64,000 nucleotides of DNA from Rhizophlyctis rosea (lineage: Eukaryota > Chytridiomycota > Chytridiomycetes > Rhizophlyctidales > Rhizophlyctidaceae), in assembly GCA_027596075.1 (NCBI GenBank), contig JADGJC010000105.1:1-64000 (forward strand). The letters run 5' to 3'. This document shows positions 63,352 through 64,000 of the stretch, in pieces; the first letter of the stretch is position 1; the number at the start of each line of letters is the position of its first letter. The notes beneath the pieces were generated by a model. That model did no database searches. It was given only the letters and a program-made list of their open reading frames with translations, and was not told where the DNA came from. A program made the position numbers and the translations under genes.

Positions 63352-64000
63352 ATGGCCCTAGTTCCGTGGCGTTATCGAAACCCTTATGTGAATGCAAAGT
63401 ATGACCCTCAACGAAACTTTGTTTTATGCGGTGTAAAAGGTGAATAGGATTCTTGCCAACAAGATCTCTACCACAGCTGTCTGACCCCCCCCCCCCCCTT
63501 TTCCATCACCAGTTGAGATCCGTCAAAATCCTGACGCGGACATAGACCTAAACTCAAACACCGGCTTCCTCGTATGGGATGGCGCATACATATCATCCAA
63601 ATATATGACAGAGCACGTCCCTTTGACGGGTATGCTGCAACCACTCCTTCATGAATCCAACCAAATCTCATCAATCCAATAAAGGCAAACGCGTCGTAGA
63701 ATTGGGAGCCGGTCTAGGTCTTGTCGGCATAGCATGCTGGCTATCTGGCGCAAAGCACGTCACCCTCACAGACCTCCCAGACACCCTTCATCACACAAAA
63801 ACCAACGTGGAACATAATGTAGATCGAATATGTGCGGAACGGCCCACGCTGGACAAAGATGCCATAGTAGTGGCACCGCTCGAATGGTACTTCATGGCTT
63901 CCCCTCCTTGCCCACTCCAAAATTCACTGACGATCTACTAGGGGCACAGATACCCAACTCACCGCCGACTACGTTGTCGCCAGCGAGATTCTCTACTTGC
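63352..64000 (+). CDS. METTL21-like protein methyltransferase (cut by window edge)
   Basis: Seven-beta-strand S-adenosylmethionine methyltransferase of the METTL21/Efm group, which methylates lysines of chaperones or elongation factors. Exons: 63352-63439, 63513-63629, 63685-63886 and 63942 to the edge. The protein starts MALVPWRYRNPY and continues TGFLVWDGAYISSKYM (GxxxWxxA segment) and KRVVELGAGLGLVGIACWLS (motif I, SAM-binding ELGAGLG). It then has HVTLTDLPDTL (acidic loop), PLEWGTDTQ and DYVVASEILYL, where the family has (D/E)xxY. The start is at 63352, chosen because upstream codons in frame show no family sequence. The C-terminal part is outside the window. The target protein cannot be told from sequence. 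Confidence 0.9.
63485..63498 (+). repeat. Poly-C tract of 14
   Basis: A 14-base run of C in the polypyrimidine stretch of intron 1 of the METTL21-like gene, 14 nt before the acceptor AG. A likely length-variable or sequencing-error-prone site; not coding. Confidence 0.9.

Overview
This window is nuclear DNA from a zoosporic (flagellated) fungus, most likely a chytrid-grade lineage. The genes are eukaryotic, with many short phase-conserved GT-AG introns (mostly 40-100 nt). Some are fungus-specific: a tRNA ligase of the fungal Trl1 type, a GATA factor with the AreA/NIT2 N-terminal block, and an Sfp1-like zinc-finger protein. The window also encodes full-length IFT139/TTC21B, a retrograde intraflagellar transport protein that non-flagellated fungi lack. 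I cannot name the species.

Layout. 1-6512: 5' part of tRNA ligase TRL1 (-), an unrecognised protein (+), an Sfp1-like C2H2 factor (-) and the splicing factor PRP31 (+). 6513-8361: long intergenic stretch. 8362-15788: AreA-like GATA factor (+) converging on a SWI3/SMARCC chromatin-remodelling subunit (-) whose third reconstructed intron holds a 10-N assembly gap. 16380-24105: WW-WW-MyTH4-RhoGAP protein (+) and mitochondrial-type carnitine acetyltransferase (+). 24106-25900: decayed Ty3/gypsy pieces in scrambled order. 25924-30997: the DENN-type secretory protein AVL9 (-) and UDP-GlcNAc pyrophosphorylase (-). 31429-35303: a GAF-GAF-PAS class III nucleotide cyclase (+). 35717-41867: a small possibly mitochondrial protein (+) and IFT139 (+). 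42230-44893: VAMP/synaptobrevin (-) and telomere protein STN1 (+). 45086-54590: class I myosin (-) and an SPRY plus multi-IQ protein (+). 55102-64000: a 92-residue unknown (-), ubiquilin/DSK2 (+), PRMT1-type arginine methyltransferase (-) with an in-frame UGA, epsilon-COP (+), an unknown protein with a PIP-box-like N-terminus (-), and a METTL21-like methyltransferase (+, cut by the window edge).

The genes are mostly single-copy housekeeping genes in no obvious functional cluster, although vesicle traffic is well represented (AVL9, VAMP, epsilon-COP, myosin I, DSK2 for turnover). Many neighbours are divergent pairs with 300-500 bp between starts. Most gene models below were rebuilt by hand by joining exons at GT-AG sites so that reading frame and family homology both continue. 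Single splice sites could be off, but the families are secure unless stated.

The most unusual items are the cyclase, which has the domain order of cyanobacterial CyaB1-type adenylyl cyclases with NKFDE-type motifs in both GAF domains; the UGA codon exactly at a conserved cysteine position of PRMT1; the SPRY/IQ protein; the unknown protein with the PIP-box-like start; and repeated GCAGTTGC elements upstream of IFT139.
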